Shown here: one piece after another, positions 1 to 9,914 of the stretch | How the letters are laid out: every line of letters starts with the position of its first letter | How positions within the stretch are numbered: the first letter of the stretch is position 1 | Origin: UBA11891 sp003533785 | Lineage (GTDB): Bacteria > Bacteroidota > Bacteroidia > Flavobacteriales > Flavobacteriaceae | Assembly (NCBI GenBank): GCA_949511625.1 | Contig: CATFEX010000023.1 | Coordinates: 40,677 to 104,676 of the forward strand | DNA: 64,000 nt | Direction: 5' to 3' | Position numbers and translations under genes: made by a program | Notes under the pieces: model-generated | Databases searched by the model: none | What the model was told of the DNA's origin: nothing | What the model saw: the letters and a program-made list of their open reading frames with translations, nothing else

Positions 1-333
1 TTGGAACTTCTTCAAAAACATCCTATGGAAGTAGTGGTCTACTCAGATTCCAAATATGTAGTGGATGCTGTGGAAAAGAAATGGGTCTTTGGTTGGGAAA
101 AAAAACAATTTAAAGGAAAGAAAAATGAAGATCTATGGCAACGTTTTTTGAAGGTATATCGAAAACACAAAGTCCATTTTCAATGGATTAAAGGTCACAA
201 TCAACATCCACAAAATGAATGGTGTGACAGCCTTGCCGTGAAAGCAGCTAAGTCTAAAAAGAAAATCAAAGATGTCTATTACGAAAATTATCAAAGGCTT
301 CAGAATTCACCTCCTGGGCCCCCAGAGAAATAG
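1..333 (+). CDS. rnhA: Ribonuclease HI, C-terminal part (cut by window edge)
   Basis: RNase HI cleaves the RNA strand of RNA:DNA hybrids in the cytoplasm. About 110 residues are visible. The segment YSDSKYVVDAV carries one of the catalytic acidic residues, WVFGWEKK is the basic substrate-handle region, and WIKGHNQHPQNEWCDSLAV contains the conserved His and final Asp. The N-terminal strand with the first catalytic Asp and the Glu helix is missing because the gene starts upstream of base 1. The TTG at base 1 is therefore not a credible start. The PfkB kinase gene follows 14 bases later on the same strand, so they are probably co-transcribed. Confidence 0.9.
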   Translation: MELLQKHPMEVVVYSDSKYVVDAVEKKWVFGWEKKQFKGKKNEDLWQRFLKVYRKHKVHFQWIKGHNQHPQNEWCDSLAVKAAKSKKKIKDVYYENYQRLQNSPPGPPEK

Positions 334-347
334 TATATTTGCAATAT

Positions 348-1277
348 ATGGATAACAAGCTTTTGGTTGTAGGAACGATGGCCTATGATGCCATTGAAAC
401 ACCCTTCGACAAGGTGGACAAAATCCTGGGCGGTTGTGCTACTTATATTGCCTTGTCTGCCTGCCAACTACAAGTCAAAATTGGCGTAGTTTCTATTGTT
501 GGTGAAGACTTTGAAGAAAAGCATCTCAATCTTCTTCGTAATAAGCACATCGACTTATCGGGAGTAGCCATTTTGAAGGGTGAAAAAACTTTTTTTTGGA
601 GTGGACGTTATCACAATGATTTAAATACAAGAACCACTCTACAAACAGATTTGAACGTATTGACCCAATTTGACCCTAAGGTGCCAGAGGGATGGTGTGA
701 TGCCTCTATTGTCCTTCTTGGAAACCTTAACCCTTTGAACCAAGCAGCAGTATTGAACCAGATGACTACCCCACCTCAATTGGTAATTATGGATACCATG
801 AATTATTGGATGGACCATTTTCGGGCAGACCTAGATGAGCTTATTCCTCGCGTTGATGTTTTGTGTATAAACGATGAAGAAGCCCGCCAATTGACAGATC
901 AAAATTCTTTGGTTAAAGCGGCTAAAATCATACAAGGCATGGGGCCAAAATATGTTATCATTAAAAAAGGGGAACACGGCGCATTGCTATTTCATCAACA
1001 GGAGGTGTTTTGTGCTCCAGCATTACCCTTAGAGGAAATCTTTGATCCAACTGGAGCTGGAGACAGTTTTGTTGGCGGGTTTGCAGCCTATCTTAGTCAG
1101 CATGGTGACATTTCCTTCGAAGCAATGAAGTCGGCGATTATCTTCGGTTCCGCTATGGCGTCTTTTACGGTAGAAAAATTTGGCCCTCAAAATTTAGAAA
1201 TATTAACCCACGAAAAAATACAAAAGCGATTGCGCACCTTTAATCAACTAACAAAGTTTGAAATAGCGCTAACCTAA
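348..1277 (+). CDS. PfkB-family carbohydrate/nucleoside kinase
   Basis: This 309-residue cytoplasmic kinase of the ribokinase/PfkB superfamily phosphorylates a sugar or nucleoside with ATP; the substrate cannot be read from the sequence. The C-terminal PfkB signature DPTGAGDSFVGGF, around residue 235, holds the catalytic Asp and the anion hole. The N-terminal GGCATYIALSACQL is the usual substrate-side glycine motif. I chose the ATG at 348; an in-frame TTG at 339 adds only three residues. The gene lies between rnhA and the long PurF-like gene, 11 bases before the latter, which suggests an operon and a possible link to nucleotide metabolism. Confidence 0.85.
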   Translation: MDNKLLVVGTMAYDAIETPFDKVDKILGGCATYIALSACQLQVKIGVVSIVGEDFEEKHLNLLRNKHIDLSGVAILKGEKTFFWSGRYHNDLNTRTTLQTDLNVLTQFDPKVPEGWCDASIVLLGNLNPLNQAAVLNQMTTPPQLVIMDTMNYWMDHFRADLDELIPRVDVLCINDEEARQLTDQNSLVKAAKIIQGMGPKYVIIKKGEHGALLFHQQEVFCAPALPLEEIFDPTGAGDSFVGGFAAYLSQHGDISFEAMKSAIIFGSAMASFTVEKFGPQNLEILTHEKIQKRLRTFNQLTKFEIALT

Positions 1278-1288
1278 ACCTAGATCTA

Positions 1289-3178
1289 ATGAGTGACATC
1301 ATCAAACACGAATGCGGAATTGCCCTGATTCACTTAAAAAAGCCATTGTCCTACTACCAAAATAAATACGGGACTGCCCTCTACGGAATTAATAAGATGT
1401 ATTTGATGATGGAGAAACAACACAACCGAGGGCAAGACGGCGCAGGCTTTGCTAGCATCAAATTTGATATGCCTCCAGGCACTCGTTATATCAGTAGGGT
1501 TCGATCCAATGACGCACAACCTATACAAACTATTTTTAGAAAAATAAACAAGCGCATTCGACAAGCCACCAAAGAGGATGCAGAATTACTATCCGATGCT
1601 GAACGCCTCAAGCGCACAGTCCCTTTTGTGGGAGAATTACTTTTGGGGCATGTTCGATATGGAACTTTTGGAAAGAATAGTTTAGAAAGCGTCCACCCAT
1701 TTTTACGTCAAAACAATTGGAAACACCGAAATTTAATTGTGGCGGGTAATTTCAATATGACCAATGTGAATGAGTTATTTGAAAACCTGGTAGACTTGGG
1801 TCAACATCCCAAAGAGCGAGCGGATACTATCACAGTGATGGAAAAAATTGGACATTTTTTGGATGATGCCGTAGCTAAAATCTATAAAAAACTTAAAGAA
1901 GAAGGCTTCACCAAAGCAGAGGCGTCTCCCCACATTGCTGCTCGACTGAAAATGCATAAAGTATTACGAAAAGCAGCTAAAAATTGGGATGGGGGGTATG
2001 CCATGGCAGGTCTTTTAGGTCACGGTGATGCATTTGTATTGCGTGATCCTGCAGGAATACGCCCCGCCTATTTTATGGAAAATGAAGAAGTTATTGTTGT
2101 GGCCTCTGAACGCCCAGTTATCCAAACTGTTTTTAATGTGACCTATGAATCTGTCCAAGAATTGACTCCTGGTCATGCCCTTTTGATGAAAAAGGGAGGT
2201 GAAACAGAAATCAAACAAATCGTGGAGCCCCTCCCTAAAAAAGCTTGTTCTTTTGAACGGATATATTTTTCTCGGGGAAGTGATGCCGAAATCTACAATG
2301 AGCGAAAAAAATTAGGGAGCTTGATCTTTCCGCAAGTAATGTTGGAGATTGATAATGATTTGGAAAATACAGTTTTCTCATACATACCCAATACCGCCGA
2401 AACTTCTTTTTATGGAATTTTAGGAGCGGCACAAACCTATGTCAAAAAAATGTTGACCGATGCACTGACCGATAAAAACAATGTTGACCATAAGATGCTG
2501 GAACGACTAATCAAACTTCAGCCTCGAATTGAAAAAGTAGCCATTAAAGATGCCAAACTAAGAACTTTTATTACCGAAGATTCAAGCAGGGATGATTTGG
2601 TTGCTCACGTATATGATGTGACCTATGGGGTAGTAAAACCGACAGACAACTTGGTCATCATTGATGACAGTATTGTCCGCGGGACCACCCTAAAAAAAAG
2701 CATCCTGACTATGTTGGATCGTCTGGGGCCCAAAAAAATTGTTGTGGTTTCCAGTGCTCCACAAATTCGCTACCCCGACTGTTACGGTATCGACATGGCA
2801 AAGCTTCAAGATTTTATTGCTTTTCAAGCTGCATTGGAATTACATAGAGACAATGGTAATCAACAGGACGTTTTGGAGGCGATTTACAACCGATGTAAGG
2901 AAAATGAGGATCAAACAGAAGAAAATCATGTGAAGGCCTTTTATGATCCATTCACTGATGAACAGCTATCGCTAAAAATTGCAGAATTGCTAAAAGGGAA
3001 GAATATTGACGCCGAAGTAGCGATCATCTTCCAGCCTATTAAAGCGTTGCATCAAGCTTGTCCCGAAAATCTAGGAGATTGGTATTTTTCTGGCGATTAT
3101 CCTACTCCAGGAGGTAACCGAATGGTTAACAGAGCATTTATGAATTTCTTTGAGGGAAAAGTAAAAAGAGCCTATTAA
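1289..3178 (+). CDS. Long amidophosphoribosyltransferase-like class II glutamine amidotransferase
   Basis: PurF makes phosphoribosylamine from PRPP and glutamine, the first step of purine synthesis. Cys9 in HECGIALI is the expected N-terminal nucleophile of a class II glutaminase domain after removal of a short propeptide, and HNRGQDGAGFAS follows. The phosphoribosyltransferase loop VIIDDSIVRGTT lies near residues 453-465. At 629 residues it is well above the roughly 470-510 of ordinary PurF, with insertions between the glutaminase and transferase domains and a C-terminal extension. It could be a second, divergent paralogue with a different acceptor. It follows the PfkB kinase closely and ends before a bidirectional terminator. 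Confidence 0.8.
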   Translation: MSDIIKHECGIALIHLKKPLSYYQNKYGTALYGINKMYLMMEKQHNRGQDGAGFASIKFDMPPGTRYISRVRSNDAQPIQTIFRKINKRIRQATKEDAELLSDAERLKRTVPFVGELLLGHVRYGTFGKNSLESVHPFLRQNNWKHRNLIVAGNFNMTNVNELFENLVDLGQHPKERADTITVMEKIGHFLDDAVAKIYKKLKEEGFTKAEASPHIAARLKMHKVLRKAAKNWDGGYAMAGLLGHGDAFVLRDPAGIRPAYFMENEEVIVVASERPVIQTVFNVTYESVQELTPGHALLMKKGGETEIKQIVEPLPKKACSFERIYFSRGSDAEIYNERKKLGSLIFPQVMLEIDNDLENTVFSYIPNTAETSFYGILGAAQTYVKKMLTDALTDKNNVDHKMLERLIKLQPRIEKVAIKDAKLRTFITEDSSRDDLVAHVYDVTYGVVKPTDNLVIIDDSIVRGTTLKKSILTMLDRLGPKKIVVVSSAPQIRYPDCYGIDMAKLQDFIAFQAALELHRDNGNQQDVLEAIYNRCKENEDQTEENHVKAFYDPFTDEQLSLKIAELLKGKNIDAEVAIIFQPIKALHQACPENLGDWYFSGDYPTPGGNRMVNRAFMNFFEGKVKRAY

Positions 3179-3292
3179 CCAGTTATCCAGAAAAATTGCT
3201 ATTTAACGATATTATAGGTGTGTCAAATAGCAAAAATGCATCTTTACATCACCAGAACATAAGTAGGTTAAGTTCATGGTAAGATTTGGGGC

Positions 3293-3322
3293 AAAAAAGG
3301 AGGAATTTATTCCTCCTTTTTT
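3293..3322. terminator. Bidirectional intrinsic terminator between purF-like gene and sod
   Basis: A perfect 13-bp stem (AAAAAAGGAGGAA / TTCCTCCTTTTTT) with a four-base loop TTTA lies between two convergent genes. It gives a U-tract on either strand, so it can terminate both the rightward purF-like transcript and the leftward sod transcript. Confidence 0.85.
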
Positions 3323-3327
3323 ATTTT

Positions 3328-3936
3328 CTATCGGTTTGCCTCAAATCGTTTAGCTACTTCTTCCCAATTAATTACACTAAAAAAAGCAGTAATATAATCC
3401 GGACGTCGATTTTGATAATTCAAGTAGTAGGCATGTTCCCAAACATCTATACCTAGAATAGGAGTTCCTCCACATCCCACTTCAGGCATCAAGGGATTGT
3501 CTTGATTGGGCGTAGCACAAACCTCTAGTTTACCACCAGATTGAACACAGAGCCAAGCCCACCCTGAACCAAATTGAGTGGCTGCAGCATTGGAGAATGC
3601 AGTTTTAAAGTCTTCAAAGGAGCCAAAATCCTTCACTATAGCTTGGGCTAAATCATCGGAAGGCAGCCCACCGCCATTGGGACTCAATACCTCCCAAAAC
3701 AAACAGTGATTGTAATACCCACCTCCATTATTTCGAACAGCTCCATTACTCATATCGAGTCCTTGAAGAATCTCTTCGATGGATTGATTTTCTGCAGCAG
3801 TACCTTCGATGGCAGCGTTTAACTTAGTTGTATATCCTTGATGGTGTTTTCCATGGTGAATTTCCATAGTTTTTGCATCAATATGTGGTTCCAATGCATT
3901 GTGAGCGTATGGAAGGGCAGGTAATTTAAACGACAT
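3328..3936 (-). CDS. sodA: Superoxide dismutase, Fe/Mn family (Mn-type signature)
   Basis: It dismutates superoxide to peroxide and oxygen. The 202-residue length is standard. Metal ligands are visible as His27 (MEIHHGKHH), His77 (YYNHCLFW), and Asp164 with His168 (DVWEHAYYL). Gly in NNGGGYYNH and Gln145 in NQDNPLM are the positions that characterise Mn-type rather than Fe-type enzymes, although Bacteroidota enzymes can be cambialistic. There is no signal peptide, so it is cytoplasmic. It is a single gene, with a terminator just downstream and its own -7-like promoter element just upstream. Confidence 0.93.
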   Translation of the reverse strand: MSFKLPALPYAHNALEPHIDAKTMEIHHGKHHQGYTTKLNAAIEGTAAENQSIEEILQGLDMSNGAVRNNGGGYYNHCLFWEVLSPNGGGLPSDDLAQAIVKDFGSFEDFKTAFSNAAATQFGSGWAWLCVQSGGKLEVCATPNQDNPLMPEVGCGGTPILGIDVWEHAYYLNYQNRRPDYITAFFSVINWEEVAKRFEANR

Positions 3937-3958
3937 GATTTATATTTTTAGGTTTCCA

Positions 3959-3966
3959 CAAAAATA
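3959..3966 (-). promoter_or_regulatory. -7 promoter element for sodA
   Basis: On the minus strand this reads TATTTTTG, matching the Bacteroidota -7 consensus TANNTTTG, 22 bases before the sodA ATG. No TTTG -33 box sits at the expected 19-21 base spacing, so the assignment rests on the -7 element alone. Confidence 0.4.
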
Positions 3967-4033
3967 GAATTTCTTTTGCAAAGCCATGGTTTCGCTGCGA
4001 TCAAAAAGTGTACATTTAACTTGTCTTGCACCC

Positions 4034-7000
4034 ATGCCACAGAAAGGTTTTCATATTATTAACGCCTCCGCAGGTTCTGGAAAAACCTACACTCTGGTAT
4101 TTCAGTACCTAGAACAGCTGCTAGCGTCGCCAAAAAAAGACAATTATCAGAACATGTTGGCAATGACATTTACCAACAAGGCGGTTAATGAAATGAAGGA
4201 AAGAATTCTCACTTCACTTTCTGGTCTTGCCAGAGGAGAACCCTCTCCAATGAAACAAGATTTGATCCGTGTCTTAGCAATAACAGAAGAAGAAATACAG
4301 TGGCGAGCAGCGTTAAAAATGCAGTCCTTACTCCATAATTTTGGGGCCTTTAACATCACCACTCTGGACAGCTTTACACATGGTTTGGTTAGAACTTTTG
4401 CTTTTGACTTGGGTTTGTCACATAGTTTTGAAGTGGTGGTAGACAGTAAGTCATTCATTCGAGAGGTGGTTGATCGAGTGATTGATAGGGTGGGTGTTTC
4501 GTCAAGTTTAACACAATTGCTCACGCAGTTCAGTTTACGCAAAATCGCAGATGAAAAAAGCTGGGATGTGTCATATAATCTCAATGAATTCGCTCCCTTA
4601 TTACTTAACGAAAACAATCGCACCCCCCTGCAAGATCTTCAACAAATCTCACTTGAAACTTTTGAAAAAGATCGTAAAGAACTAAATAGGCTTCAAGAAA
4701 AACTCGTTGACACCATCCAATCTATTTCTCATAAAACCCTGAAACGGATAGCAGCTGTAGGGCTAATCAAGGACGATTTTCCTCAAGGATTACTGATCAA
4801 TCACTTTGAACGCTTAGTGGCTTTAAAATCGCGAGAAACCAAATCGATCAAAACTTATTTCAATAATAAATTGAAAGAAAAACTCCAATACGGAGAGGGA
4901 CTTTACAAGAAAAACCTAGCATTGGATAAAGAACGTCAATTCCTCGCATTGCTTCCGGAACTGCAAGAAAGTTATGAGTTGACCAGAAAATTAACCCACC
5001 AGTATTTTTATATTCAAAACCTCAAGAAGCAATGGGTGCCCCTATCCCTTTTAGGGGTTTTGGGAAAACAATTAGAGACCGAACAACAAGATCAAAATCG
5101 AAGACTCCTTAGTCGATTTAATGACCGTATCGCCTCTCTAGTGCAAGACCAGCCAATTCCATTTATCTATGAGCGTCTGGGTGTGCGATACCATCATTTT
5201 TTCATTGATGAGTTTCAAGACACTTCCGTTCTCCAATGGAAGAACTTAGTTCCTTTGGTAGGAAATGCGATCGAAAGCGACCCCAATCATTCTCTTGTAT
5301 TGGTGGGCGATCCCAAGCAAGCAATTTATCGATGGCGGGGGGGTGATGTTCAACAGTTTTTTAATTTATTAGACCAAGAACACGATTTCTCTGTGGCTCC
5401 TAATTTTAGTCATTTGGAAACCAACTACAGAAGTTATGACCAATTGGTAGCATTCAATAATCATTTTTTTGCGTTTGCTGCTAAATCGCTTGAGAACCCC
5501 CAACACGAAAAGATGTTCTCTACTACCGTCTTTCAAAAACCAAATCAAAAAAAAGGAGGTACTGTAGCCATTCACCAGATAGCCTCCGCTAGGACAATAG
5601 ATGAGAGAGGGGTCTTGTATGGAGAAAAAGTGATTGCCCTTGTGACACAACTACGACTAGATGGCTATTCCTGGAAAGATATAGTCATACTGGTTCGAAA
5701 AAAAAGCGAAGCACGCCTCTTGGTGGAACAATTGCAAGCCAAATCCATCCCCGCACTGTCATCAGACTCATTGTTGTTGGGCCAAGCCGAACAGGTTCAG
5801 GCATTGATTCAATTTTTGCGACTCAGATGTTACCCCAAAGACCAACAAGCAATGAAAATCATCCTTGATCGGTATTGGGATCAAAGAGATTCTTCAACTG
5901 CGTATCACAATTTTGTTTATACTCATCTGCAGCCAAATGCAGAAGCTTTTTTTGACAAACTAAATAGAGACTATACGCTAGCTTTCGACTGGGGAATAAT
6001 GTGTTCTTTGTCTGTTTATGAATCGCTAGAATATTGTCTTCAAAAATTTGATTTTCTATTTCAAGGAGACGTTTATTTGCAGCGATTCTTAGAAGTTGTT
6101 TTCTCATTTTCTAAACTACATTCGACACACCCTATCGACTTTTTGGCCTACTGGGAAAGAGAAGAGGAACAACTCAATGTACAACTCCCAGAGAGCTCTG
6201 AAGCCATTCAAATCATGACGGTTCACAAATCCAAAGGATTGCAATTTGAAGTGGTGATCTATCCCTTTTTAGAGGATACTTTACAACCGAGCAGCTACGA
6301 ACAAGTGTGGTATCCAATCAATGGTTTGGGAGGTGTTCAGACTCCGTGGGCGCGACTTTCATATAGCGATTCTTTAGCAGAATACAGTCCTGAAGGGAAG
6401 CAGCTTATGGAATACACAAAAAACGCGGCGGCTCTTGATGCACTCAACCTATTGTATGTGGGGTGTACCCGTGCCGTAGCGCAGCTTCATTTGATTACGA
6501 GACAACGTACATCCGTTCCGTCACATCCTACCTACGATACCCTCCTTAGTGGTTTTGTGAAACAGCAACTCAAATCAGAAGAATTGCAAGAAACTTTTTA
6601 TTGGAGCAATAGCCAGGTGCTCCCTCCCGAATCAATACAAAAAGAAGGCTTGCTTTTAGCAGAGATGCGCAATGGAATCCAATGGCGTTCACGCTTGTTA
6701 ACTCAACGCAGATTTGATTCTGCTGCACGTGATTTTGGAATTTTAATCCACCATCTTCTCGGAAAAATAAAAACCCCCGATCAGCTAGGCTGGCAAGTGA
6801 TGGAAGCCATTCGGGAAGGTCGTTTAGGATCAGAAGATCAAGAGGCGATAGAAAAATTACTTCAGGAACTAATGGTACACCCGCTTCTGAAAAAAGCTTT
6901 TGAGCCTGAGGCAGAACTTTGGATAGAACGAGACATTATACTCCCCAATAGAGAAATCATACGCCCAGATCGAGTTGTTATCGAAGACCACCGTGCTTTG

Positions 7001-7159
7001 ATCATGGATTTTAAAACAGGACATCCACAAGATAAAGACGCGGAACAAATACGTGCTTATGGAGCAGTAATTCAAGCGATGGGACACCCCATAGAAGCCC
7101 TCTACTTGGTCTATACGAATCCGAAGGTAATTGTTGAATCAATCGATCCGATCCTATGA
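4034..7159 (+). CDS. AddA-like UvrD-family helicase/nuclease
   Basis: This is a superfamily 1A helicase with a C-terminal nuclease, expected to process double-strand breaks with the partner encoded next. It is 1041 residues from the ATG at 4034; the in-frame ATG at 3986 would add 16 unconserved residues before MPQKGFHIINA. Walker A is ASAGSGKT (11-18) and Walker B is FIDEFQDTS (about 390). LVGDPKQAIYRWRGGD, IMTVHKSKGLQFE and LLYVGCTRA are helicase motifs III, V and VI. The PD-(D/E)XK nuclease is RPDRVVIED followed by IMDFKTG near residues 977-994. Its stop overlaps the start of the AddB-like gene by four bases, indicating translational coupling. Confidence 0.88.
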   Translation: MPQKGFHIINASAGSGKTYTLVFQYLEQLLASPKKDNYQNMLAMTFTNKAVNEMKERILTSLSGLARGEPSPMKQDLIRVLAITEEEIQWRAALKMQSLLHNFGAFNITTLDSFTHGLVRTFAFDLGLSHSFEVVVDSKSFIREVVDRVIDRVGVSSSLTQLLTQFSLRKIADEKSWDVSYNLNEFAPLLLNENNRTPLQDLQQISLETFEKDRKELNRLQEKLVDTIQSISHKTLKRIAAVGLIKDDFPQGLLINHFERLVALKSRETKSIKTYFNNKLKEKLQYGEGLYKKNLALDKERQFLALLPELQESYELTRKLTHQYFYIQNLKKQWVPLSLLGVLGKQLETEQQDQNRRLLSRFNDRIASLVQDQPIPFIYERLGVRYHHFFIDEFQDTSVLQWKNLVPLVGNAIESDPNHSLVLVGDPKQAIYRWRGGDVQQFFNLLDQEHDFSVAPNFSHLETNYRSYDQLVAFNNHFFAFAAKSLENPQHEKMFSTTVFQKPNQKKGGTVAIHQIASARTIDERGVLYGEKVIALVTQLRLDGYSWKDIVILVRKKSEARLLVEQLQAKSIPALSSDSLLLGQAEQVQALIQFLRLRCYPKDQQAMKIILDRYWDQRDSSTAYHNFVYTHLQPNAEAFFDKLNRDYTLAFDWGIMCSLSVYESLEYCLQKFDFLFQGDVYLQRFLEVVFSFSKLHSTHPIDFLAYWEREEEQLNVQLPESSEAIQIMTVHKSKGLQFEVVIYPFLEDTLQPSSYEQVWYPINGLGGVQTPWARLSYSDSLAEYSPEGKQLMEYTKNAAALDALNLLYVGCTRAVAQLHLITRQRTSVPSHPTYDTLLSGFVKQQLKSEELQETFYWSNSQVLPPESIQKEGLLLAEMRNGIQWRSRLLTQRRFDSAARDFGILIHHLLGKIKTPDQLGWQVMEAIREGRLGSEDQEAIEKLLQELMVHPLLKKAFEPEAELWIERDIILPNREIIRPDRVVIEDHRALIMDFKTGHPQDKDAEQIRAYGAVIQAMGHPIEALYLVYTNPKVIVESIDPIL

Positions 7160-9882
7160 TATCATTTCTATCACAAGTAGCCAAAGAGATTGTTGACTCA
7201 GGGCGGCCTCTAGAATCATTGAAGATTATCCTGCCTTCACAGCGTGCTGTTCGTTTGCTCAAGATCGAATTGGCCAAGCACTTGGATAGACCTGCTTTAA
7301 GTCCAGAGATCAAATCCATTACAGACTTTGCCTCAGAATTGTCCGGCCTACAGCAATTGCCTTCGCATCAATTGTTACTCCAATGTTACAAAAGTTATTG
7401 CCATGTGGTGCCTGAAAAGGATAGAGACTCCTTTGAACTGTATTTGAATTGGGCTCCTGTTCTCCTTCAAGATTTCAACGACCTAAGTGCCCATCGGGTT
7501 CCACAAGATGATATTTTCACCTACTTAACAGCGGTAGAAACACTTAAGCAATGGGCTCAAAAAGAAGAACAAACCCCTCTTGTGAAGAATTATTTGAAAT
7601 TTTGGAAACAAATCCCCAATCTCTTTCAACACTTTACACAACAGTTATTAGAAAATAAAGTAGGGTATTTAGGACTGCTTTTTTCTGAATCGGTTGAAAA
7701 TCTTTCCTTGTATTTAATGCATACAAATCAATACCACTATTTGGTAGGTTTTAATGCTTTAACAAAATCGGAATCTCTTTTGTTTCAAGAAATTATTAGT
7801 GCAGACCGCGGAAATCTTCGTTGGGATATTGACCGTGAATTTTATGAAAATACGGAGCACGCAGCAGGTCATTTTATACGAAGCTACTTTCGAGAATGGA
7901 AATTTCTCCTAGGAACTAAACCCCTTCCAATTGGGGATGAATTTTCAGAATACAAATCCATACAATGTTTAGCTTCGGATCATTCCATCTCTCAAGTGAA
8001 ACATGCTGCTCGATTGGCGCAGCAACTCGTTAAAACGTATCCACAAGAAAAAATAGCCCTGGTCTTAGGAGACGAAACCTATCTTGTTCCCACTTTGGCT
8101 GGCTTTGATGCAGAATTTAATGCTTGGAATGTCACAATGGGATACAGCCTGTTGCAAACACCTGCCGCAGATATGATCTTACAATGGTTGGATTGCTTGC
8201 AGCAGCTATCCGACGATAGAGTCCGGGTGGAGGCAGTAGAAAAGCTTGGACAAACGGCTTATTTGAAAGAATACTTAGCTTTTCTAGGTATGGATTTTGA
8301 AGGTTTTGTCCACTCTGCCAAAAAAAGAAATCAAATCTACTGGAAAAAAGATTCTATTCTCAAGGGTTTCCAACACCCCGAATGGAAAGAACTCTTTAGC
8401 CCCTATAGCGATACTCAAAATCTACTGAATCGAATGAGAAAGTTCTGTATTGCCCTTCAGAATTTTTTCTACACCAACTTTCACAATCACAACTTCGAAT
8501 CCTATTTCCATTCTTTAGAAGTGGTTTTGAATCAATTGATAGAAACAAGCAATTCTTCACAAGTTCTAAATGGCATACCATTGATTAAATCCTTTCTGAC
8601 CGATCTATTGAAAACGGAAACGCTAGATTTTGAAGGCGATCCCACGCAGGGTCTTCAAATTATGGGTCTATTAGAAACGCGAATGTTGGATTTTGACCGA
8701 GTGATTGTGACGCATCTCAATGAAGGTCAATTGCCTGCAGGGAATAGAATCAATAGCTTCCTGCCTTTTGAGGTTAAAAAAGAATTTGGTATTCCTACCT
8801 TTTTGGAAAAAGAAGCAATCTATGCCTATCATTTTTATCGTTTGCTGCAACGATCACAAGACATCTATTTATTGTATAACGCCACTCAAGAAGGGCTAGC
8901 AGAAGGTATCCCCAGTCGATTTATTTACCAATTAGAGCACTTTTCTCTCCCCAAGCACCACTTTGTTAAAAAACAGCTTCATGCTAATTTTATTGCCACT
9001 CCAAAAAAGGAGCGCGAGGTAGCCAAATCTTCAGAACTCTTAGATCGGCTTCAAAAAATTGCTGCTGCAGGTTTCTCTCCATCTGCATTGACCCACTACC
9101 TTAGAGACCCGCTGCGCTTTTATGAAGAACGCGTTTTGGGGATTCAACCCATTCTTTCATCCGAATCTATGGTTTCTCATAAAGATCAAGGAACAATATT
9201 ACATGCTGTTTTAGAATCATTATTCACTCCTTGCCAAAATAGAGATTTATCAGAAAAGGACTACGATCAAATGTTGGAAAAACTGCCCAAAGTCTTGGAA
9301 GCTCAATTTGAATCAATTTATGGGAACAGCTCATCTCTACGAGGGAAAAATCATCTTATCTATCAAGTCCTTTTGGCCCATTGTAATCGTTTCTTACGCT
9401 ATGAAAAAGATTTGGTAGCTCATGGGGCTACCATCCAAATACTAGCTCTAGAAGCGCCATTTACAATTGATTTTCCCCTCTCCGAATTTGATTTTCCCAT
9501 TCGATTGAAAGGAACGGTTGATCGAATTGACAAAGTTAATGAACAAGTCCGTATTATTGATTATAAGTCGGGAAAAGTAGAAGTTTCGGCGCTAAGTCTA
9601 GACCCTACTGCATTGCAGTTTGATGATCCAAAAATGGCAGTGGCTTTTCAAGTACTAACCTATGCTTTCCAGTATTTAAAGGAACAACCTTCTTCAACCA
9701 TTGAAGCAGGAGTATATGCGCTAAAGACAAAAAACAAATATTTGCGCTTGGGTTGGAAAAAAGAAACACATACACTACTATCCCTAGAAAAACTCAAATC
9801 TTTTGAGGTGTTCCTTCGTAACTTAATTAGGGAAATACTAACTCCTGAGATAAACTTTGAAGAGAAGAAAAAAGGAAATTAG
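7156..9882 (+). CDS. AddB-like PD-(D/E)XK nuclease family protein
   Basis: This 908-residue protein is the probable second subunit of an AddAB-type end-resection complex. The N-terminal part resembles a degenerate helicase (LKIILPSQRAVRLLKIEL). The C-terminal nuclease shows GTILHAVLE near 679, GTVDRIDK near 785 and IIDYKSGK near 800. The cysteine that AddB proteins use upstream of the nuclease for their Fe-S cluster is absent: the equivalent segment reads YLRDPLRFYEE, and there is no C-terminal cysteine triplet. The start ATG lies within the addA stop (ATGA). Confidence 0.8.
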   Translation: MISFLSQVAKEIVDSGRPLESLKIILPSQRAVRLLKIELAKHLDRPALSPEIKSITDFASELSGLQQLPSHQLLLQCYKSYCHVVPEKDRDSFELYLNWAPVLLQDFNDLSAHRVPQDDIFTYLTAVETLKQWAQKEEQTPLVKNYLKFWKQIPNLFQHFTQQLLENKVGYLGLLFSESVENLSLYLMHTNQYHYLVGFNALTKSESLLFQEIISADRGNLRWDIDREFYENTEHAAGHFIRSYFREWKFLLGTKPLPIGDEFSEYKSIQCLASDHSISQVKHAARLAQQLVKTYPQEKIALVLGDETYLVPTLAGFDAEFNAWNVTMGYSLLQTPAADMILQWLDCLQQLSDDRVRVEAVEKLGQTAYLKEYLAFLGMDFEGFVHSAKKRNQIYWKKDSILKGFQHPEWKELFSPYSDTQNLLNRMRKFCIALQNFFYTNFHNHNFESYFHSLEVVLNQLIETSNSSQVLNGIPLIKSFLTDLLKTETLDFEGDPTQGLQIMGLLETRMLDFDRVIVTHLNEGQLPAGNRINSFLPFEVKKEFGIPTFLEKEAIYAYHFYRLLQRSQDIYLLYNATQEGLAEGIPSRFIYQLEHFSLPKHHFVKKQLHANFIATPKKEREVAKSSELLDRLQKIAAAGFSPSALTHYLRDPLRFYEERVLGIQPILSSESMVSHKDQGTILHAVLESLFTPCQNRDLSEKDYDQMLEKLPKVLEAQFESIYGNSSSLRGKNHLIYQVLLAHCNRFLRYEKDLVAHGATIQILALEAPFTIDFPLSEFDFPIRLKGTVDRIDKVNEQVRIIDYKSGKVEVSALSLDPTALQFDDPKMAVAFQVLTYAFQYLKEQPSSTIEAGVYALKTKNKYLRLGWKKETHTLLSLEKLKSFEVFLRNLIREILTPEINFEEKKKGN

Positions 9883-9914
9883 TATTTTTACCTCAAGATT
9901 ACTTAACTATATTC

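Noticed and set aside
3196..3233. Inverted repeat TTGCTATTT / AAATAGCAA after the purF-like gene
   Set aside because: The stem is AT-rich with a 20-base loop and lacks a U-tract on the plus strand; the stronger hairpin at 3293-3322 already serves both convergent genes.
4147..4623. 158-codon open frame on the minus strand inside the AddA-like gene
   Set aside because: It is Ser- and Leu-rich antisense sequence with no recognisable domain, opposite well-conserved helicase sequence.
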